From NCBI GenBank assembly GCA_902798755.1, contig CADBYC010000019.1:1-64000 (forward strand): a stretch of DNA of 64,000 bases, in the 5' to 3' direction. Source of the DNA: an uncultured Ruminococcus sp. (lineage in GTDB: Bacteria > Bacillota > Clostridia > Oscillospirales > Acutalibacteraceae). Of this stretch, positions 60,588 through 64,000 are shown one piece after another. The position numbers and the translations under genes were made by a program. The notes under the pieces are model-generated. The model saw nothing but the letters and a program-made list of their open reading frames with translations, was not told where the DNA came from and searched no databases. The first letter of the stretch is position 1, and every line of letters begins with the position of its first letter.

Positions 60588-62237
60588 ATGGAAAGTAATC
60601 GCGTCCGCGACTCATACGGAGTCAACCAACTCATCACAGGTGAATATGACGCCGCTTTGTCGGCAAAGTGCCATAACGGTATCTTTGTCGGCAAAAGCGA
60701 AAGCGATGTGCTCGCGTTCAGGGGAATCCCCTTCGCAAAGCCCCCTGTCGGAGAGCTGAGATGGAAAGCGCCCGAAGCGGCTGAGGACTGCACCGATGTT
60801 TTTGAAGCCTATTACAACGGCAAATCGCCGATCCAGACCGAATGGCCGTCCGAGCAAGCCTCCTACTATCCGCAGGGCGAGGACTGTCTGTATCTCAACC
60901 TCTGGAAGAATCAGGCAGACCCTACCGAGAAGAAGCCCGTCATGGTGTTCTTCCACGGCGGCGCCTACGGCTGGGGCGGTACTGTCGACCCGCTGTATGA
61001 CGGCAGGAACTTTGTCACAAAGCAGTCGGATATCATTCTTGTGACGGTCGGCTACCGCACGGGGCTGATGGGCTTTGTCGACCTGTCGTATCTCGAGGGC
61101 GGCGAGGACTTTCCCGACGCGCCGAACCTCGGACTGCTCGACCAGATCGAAGCGCTTCGCTGGGTACAGAAAAATATCGCGGCGTTCGGCGGCGACCCCG
61201 ATAACGTCACGATCTTCGGCGAATCCGCGGGCGGCGGCAGCGCGTCGCTCTTGCCGATCATTCCGCAGGCAAAGGGTCTGTTCCGCCGCGCGATCGCCGA
61301 GAGCGGCTCTGTCGTGCTGACCTTCTCCAAAGAGGAATGCCGCGACTTCACCCGCCGCCTGATCCGTGAAGCGGGCACCAAAAAAATGAGCGATCTGATG
61401 GCGCTGAGTGAAGAACAGCTTCAAAAAATCAACGAAGAACTGAATTCGTACAACAACTTTCCCCAGCGCGACGGCAGACTGATCCCTGTCGACCCGTACC
61501 TGCCCTATGAAGAGGGCGCGACCAAGGACGTCGATCTCCTGATCGGCACCAATTCTGAGGAAATGAACTACTGGATCGGTGAGGTCGGCGGCGTGATACC
61601 GTTCCGCTTCACCATTCCCATCAAATACGAGAACGATCTGCGTCTGCTCAACCATGAGGAAAAACAGCGCGTCAAACGCTTTATGTCCGTGATGAAGGGC
61701 CACAGCATGTTCCGCATGGCGCGATTCTATGACGAGCTGATGTTCCGTCTGCCCGCTGTGGCACAAGCGGAGGCTCATGCTGAGCACGGCGGCAAAGCGT
61801 ACATGTATCTGTGGACGATCCCCTCTGCTATCACGATGCGCAACGCATGTCACGCGGTAGAGCTCGCTTATGTTTTCGGCAACCGTGAAGAAACCATCTA
61901 CACGGGACAGGTCGCCGACGAGAAGATCAGCGATACCATTATGCAGATGTGGACGAACTTTGCCCGCACAGGCAACCCCTCCACCGACCGGGTGATTTGG
62001 GAACGCTATAACGGCACAAAGCGCGCGACCATGATCCTCTCGGAGACCCCGCATTTGCAGGACGACCCCCTCAGCGGACGGCGAAAGCTCCTGTTCCCGC
62101 TGTTAAAGCACATGATCAACCCCTCCTACGCCGATCTCGACTACAACGTTCCCTTTGTCAAAAAGGTGATCGCGGGCGGAGCGGCTTTGCTCGCGGGCGC
62201 GACATACCTTACCTATAAGCTGATCAAGAAAAAGTAA
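60588..62237 (+). CDS. Type B carboxylesterase with C-terminal membrane anchor
   Basis: A 549-residue carboxylesterase of the cholinesterase superfamily: FHGGAYGWGG forms the oxyanion hole, FGESAGGGSASLL the nucleophile elbow (Ser213), and HAVELAYVFGN the late catalytic His region. It ends in a hydrophobic segment GGAALLAGATYLTYKL plus IKKK, a probable tail anchor. Its ATG is one base after the NRPS-like gene, so the two are one operon; it may release or process the product. The frame opens at 60561, but the ATG at 60588 avoids overlap and has AAAGAAAG before it. Confidence 0.88.
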   Translation: MESNRVRDSYGVNQLITGEYDAALSAKCHNGIFVGKSESDVLAFRGIPFAKPPVGELRWKAPEAAEDCTDVFEAYYNGKSPIQTEWPSEQASYYPQGEDCLYLNLWKNQADPTEKKPVMVFFHGGAYGWGGTVDPLYDGRNFVTKQSDIILVTVGYRTGLMGFVDLSYLEGGEDFPDAPNLGLLDQIEALRWVQKNIAAFGGDPDNVTIFGESAGGGSASLLPIIPQAKGLFRRAIAESGSVVLTFSKEECRDFTRRLIREAGTKKMSDLMALSEEQLQKINEELNSYNNFPQRDGRLIPVDPYLPYEEGATKDVDLLIGTNSEEMNYWIGEVGGVIPFRFTIPIKYENDLRLLNHEEKQRVKRFMSVMKGHSMFRMARFYDELMFRLPAVAQAEAHAEHGGKAYMYLWTIPSAITMRNACHAVELAYVFGNREETIYTGQVADEKISDTIMQMWTNFARTGNPSTDRVIWERYNGTKRATMILSETPHLQDDPLSGRRKLLFPLLKHMINPSYADLDYNVPFVKKVIAGGAALLAGATYLTYKLIKKK

Positions 62238-62250
62238 TATTGTTACATAA

Positions 62251-62286
62251 AAACCTGACCGTCCATCAAGGGCGGTCAGGTTTTTG
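62251..62286 (+). terminator. Terminator of the NRPS-esterase operon
   Basis: AAACCTGACCG (62251-62261) pairs perfectly with CGGTCAGGTTT (62273-62283), followed by TT. Confidence 0.88.
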
Positions 62287-62316
62287 CAGAAATTCAAGTG
62301 GTGAGCTATCAAAAAA

Positions 62317-62525
62317 ACAAAGCCCCTGACGAACAGGAGCTTTGTAAATACAAAAGTATAAAATTTTATCTTTTGCTGAACTGTAAGAGCGTTAAGAAAA
62401 CAGTCCGGCGGACTGTTTATAGCTCTGCTTTGCGAAGGCTGTGCCTGAGCAAATCCGCAGTCGACAGAGATAATCAGGAGATGGCGCAGTATAAAAACAA
62501 AGCTCCCGATAAACAGGAGCTTTGA
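62317..62525. repeat. Two copies of a CAAAGC...GCTTTG hairpin repeat
   Basis: ACAAAGCCCCTGACGAACAG with GAGCTTTG near 62317-62344 and ACAAAGCTCCCGATAAACAG with GAGCTTTG near 62495-62525. Each forms a stem CAAAGC(T/C)CC with CAGGAGCTTTG. About 150 bases of unrelated sequence separate them. Confidence 0.6.
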
Positions 62526-62726
62526 GAAAAGATAAACTTGATATTTCTGATTATCTCTTTGAGAACTTTTCACACGCAAAGATTGGCTTGTTTACAGGGC
62601 TTTTGCCTTGTTTTGTTGCTTGTGTGTTGTATACGGAGAACTGCTGAATGCTGCACATCACTTTATACTCAGTCATATTTAACAAATAATCATAATAAAT
62701 TTGGTTATGATTCTTTTATAGATTAA

Positions 62727-62755
62727 TTGACAGTTTTATCAAAATGATCTATAAT
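62727..62755 (+). promoter_or_regulatory. Perfect consensus promoter of the orphan operon
   Basis: TTGACA (62727-62732), 17-bp spacer, TATAAT (62750-62755). Confidence 0.8.
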
Positions 62756-62821
62756 TAAAGTGTGTACCTTTATAATCTATCAATGGTACATAGTATTTCA
62801 GAAAGGAAGATGATAAGTTAA

Positions 62822-63577
62822 ATGATAATACTCAATACAAATATGAATATTTCAATGAAAACCGCTGCATCTAACACTGAAATTAAAAAAACTTTCCTGG
62901 AAATCTATGACAAGGATTTAAAAAGCAGATATAATCCTCCAACTATTTTACCTATTCCTGATGGTGCTCCCACAAATGTTCCGCTTATTGTTATGCAATC
63001 ATTATCAAACCATACACAACTTGTTTTAACAAAAAGCAGTATATCTATTGGTACGAGTTATGATGAAGCGTTTAATTCCTCTTGGGATAAATGCGAGAAC
63101 CATTTGCTTGAAAAGGTTAAGGATGTTTTTTTATTTATTGAAGCATTACAAAGCGTAAAAATCAATTTTATTGGATTGGTTGCTCAAATTATCAAAGATG
63201 AATATGATGATGCATCTAAATATATCTTTGACAAACTGCTTAATTTTGCTTCAACGCAAAGTGTTTATGATACAGAGTGCAAACTGACTTATGTGCTAAA
63301 GGATAAGTACTACATTAATTTAGAAATCCAGAATGTAAGATTATTTAATGGTAAACCTATGATAAGCAGTACTGAATTTGTACCTGTTGTATCAGATGAT
63401 AATGTTCAAAACAAGCTCGTTGTTTCTATTGATATCAATAATCGTTATAGTTTTAACTTTAATAAAACCAAAAGCACTACCGATAAAGATGACGTAGATG
63501 AGATTGTTTCTTACACAAGGCAGATGGTCGAAAATTTAGATGATATTGTAAAAGGGGATGTTAAAATTGAAGATTAG
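62822..63577 (+). CDS. AT-rich orphan gene, function unknown
   Basis: A 251-residue soluble protein with no motif I can assign. It has an alpha/beta look: NVPLIVMQSLSNHTQLVLTK and SISIGTSYDEAF form strands and turns in the first half, a helical part around 100-140, and strand-rich LTYVLKDKYYINLEIQNVR later. In outline this resembles small TIGR04255-type proteins of sporadic occurrence, but I would not insist on it. Base composition is much more AT-rich than the genes to the left, so transfer is likely. AAGGAAG is upstream. Confidence 0.7.
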   Translation: MIILNTNMNISMKTAASNTEIKKTFLEIYDKDLKSRYNPPTILPIPDGAPTNVPLIVMQSLSNHTQLVLTKSSISIGTSYDEAFNSSWDKCENHLLEKVKDVFLFIEALQSVKINFIGLVAQIIKDEYDDASKYIFDKLLNFASTQSVYDTECKLTYVLKDKYYINLEIQNVRLFNGKPMISSTEFVPVVSDDNVQNKLVVSIDINNRYSFNFNKTKSTTDKDDVDEIVSYTRQMVENLDDIVKGDVKIED

Positions 63578-63917
63578 TTCAATTACATCAACATTAGCAC
63601 TTGCTGCAATATCGCTTGCTACTTTGACAACTTCTGGAGGAAATCATTTAGATTCTTTTTTGTTTGAAACTGATAAAGCAGCTATTTATGAACCGTATAT
63701 TGGAAATGCAAATTCCTCAGAATTATCTATGGATTCATTAAATAGTTCATTATTCTCATATACAGAAGGACAAAAAGAGTCTACTGCTTTAAATGAAAGA
63801 ATTTCTATTGAAGTTTTTGGAGAAATGAGACATTTAACTCCAGAAGAAAACGCCAGAAAACTTGAAATGTATAGAAGTATGTCAACTGTTGTTGCAGGAG
63901 CAAGCTTTTTTGATTAA
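63558..63917 (+). CDS. Small exported or membrane-anchored orphan protein
   Basis: A 119-residue protein with an N-terminal signal or membrane segment (ITSTLALAAISLATLTT) and an extracellular or periplasm-like tail rich in Ser and Asn, ending with LTPEENARKLEMYRSM. It overlaps the preceding gene by 20 bases. A TTG at 63567 has better spacing from AAAAGGGG than the ATG at 63558 and may be the true start. No family is recognised; pairing with the soluble orphan suggests a small operon of linked function. Confidence 0.6.
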   Translation: MLKLKISSITSTLALAAISLATLTTSGGNHLDSFLFETDKAAIYEPYIGNANSSELSMDSLNSSLFSYTEGQKESTALNERISIEVFGEMRHLTPEENARKLEMYRSMSTVVAGASFFD

Positions 63918-63919
63918 CT

Positions 63920-64000
63920 ATGTTGAAAGAATTAATTGATTTTGTGGATGCTTCTTTTCCTAGTATTCCATATGGAGAAAAAGAAAAAGCAAAAGAGGCA
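63920..64000 (+). CDS. Third gene of the orphan operon (cut by the window edge)
   Basis: ATG at 63920, two bases after the previous stop, opens a frame of 27 codons to the window end: MLKELIDFVDASFPSIPYG and a lysine-rich continuation. The short gap supports co-transcription with the two orphans. Too little is visible to name a family. Confidence 0.55.
   Translation, partial: MLKELIDFVDASFPSIPYGEKEKAKEA

Larger units (their letters stand above)
62238..62821. other. 584-bp intergenic region with terminator, hairpin repeats and a consensus promoter
   Basis: No gene is supported. It contains the terminator of the NRPS operon, two copies of a hairpin repeat, and the promoter of the orphan operon. 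A 158-codon frame on the minus strand reads through both repeat copies (KLLFIGSFVF and KLLFVRGFVF) and is best explained by the repeats. Confidence 0.6.

Noticed and set aside
62103-62579. 158-codon frame on the minus strand after the esterase
   Set aside because: It crosses a terminator and two repeat copies; the apparent internal repeat in the protein comes from the DNA repeats.

Overview
The window looks like the chromosome of an anaerobic, probably gut-dwelling Firmicute of the Clostridia, most likely Ruminococcus or a close relative in the Oscillospiraceae. This rests on type I dockerin modules (8.6-9.7 kb and 12.1-12.3 kb), AGGAGG-type ribosome sites, consensus sigma-A promoters, a duplicated feoA-feoB system and a selenium-dependent molybdenum hydroxylase locus. 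The genus is inference. Chromosomal genes have moderately high GC; the mobile segments (12-18 kb and 62.8 kb onward) are visibly AT-rich.

Layout. 0-3.4 kb: nitrilase-type amidohydrolase, PatB/MalY C-S lyase, TcdA and a membrane 4Fe-4S protein. 3.6-11.3 kb: a worn region with a LexA-like repressor, a RepA-type ATPase, a ribbon-helix-helix protein and a MobL/MobP-type relaxase (a probable mobilizable element), then a secreted dockerin/transglutaminase-like protein, tRNA-Ala and a PASTA-domain pseudogene. Several reading frames here are broken by what look like single-base deletions. 11.67-29.89 kb: an 18.2-kb integrative element in the 3' end of the initiator tRNA gene, bounded by an 11-bp direct repeat. 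It carries arm-type repeats, an integrase and excisionase, an FtsK-like coupling protein and a damaged CRESS-type Rep gene beside an intact stem-loop origin with the loop TAGTATTAC. Its cargo is anti-phage: an AbiL/RloAB-like pair, a type I restriction system whose operon ends in an AbiTii gene, and a CGNR-like zinc-finger protein.

30-44 kb: sbcDC, a nicotinamidase-like hydrolase with nadE, the feoA-feoA-feoB iron importer under two DtxR/IdeR-like boxes, a GIY-YIG protein, and a LysR regulator divergent from hydrolases, lipoproteins and a CMD-cupin protein. 44-57.5 kb: a molybdenum hydroxylase and selenium cluster. It has a three-subunit xanthine dehydrogenase-type enzyme, mocA, a fused selenium-dependent xanthine dehydrogenase, a TusA-like protein, a YedE selenium transporter, selD, yqeB, yqeC, a DUF3343 protein, a ModE-like regulator and an EF2568-type cysteine desulfurase-like protein. 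No selA or selB is seen, so SelD here probably supplies a labile selenium cofactor rather than selenocysteine. ModE-like palindromes overlap or adjoin several of these promoters.

57.6-62.3 kb: a free-standing NRPS-like protein (adenylation, carrier, condensation) followed one base later by a membrane-anchored carboxylesterase, a possible small-molecule locus. 62.3-64 kb: short hairpin repeats and an AT-rich orphan operon cut by the window edge. The best candidates for something new are the integrative element with a CRESS-virus-like origin and packed defence cargo, the ModE/selenium hydroxylase regulon, and the NRPS-esterase pair.
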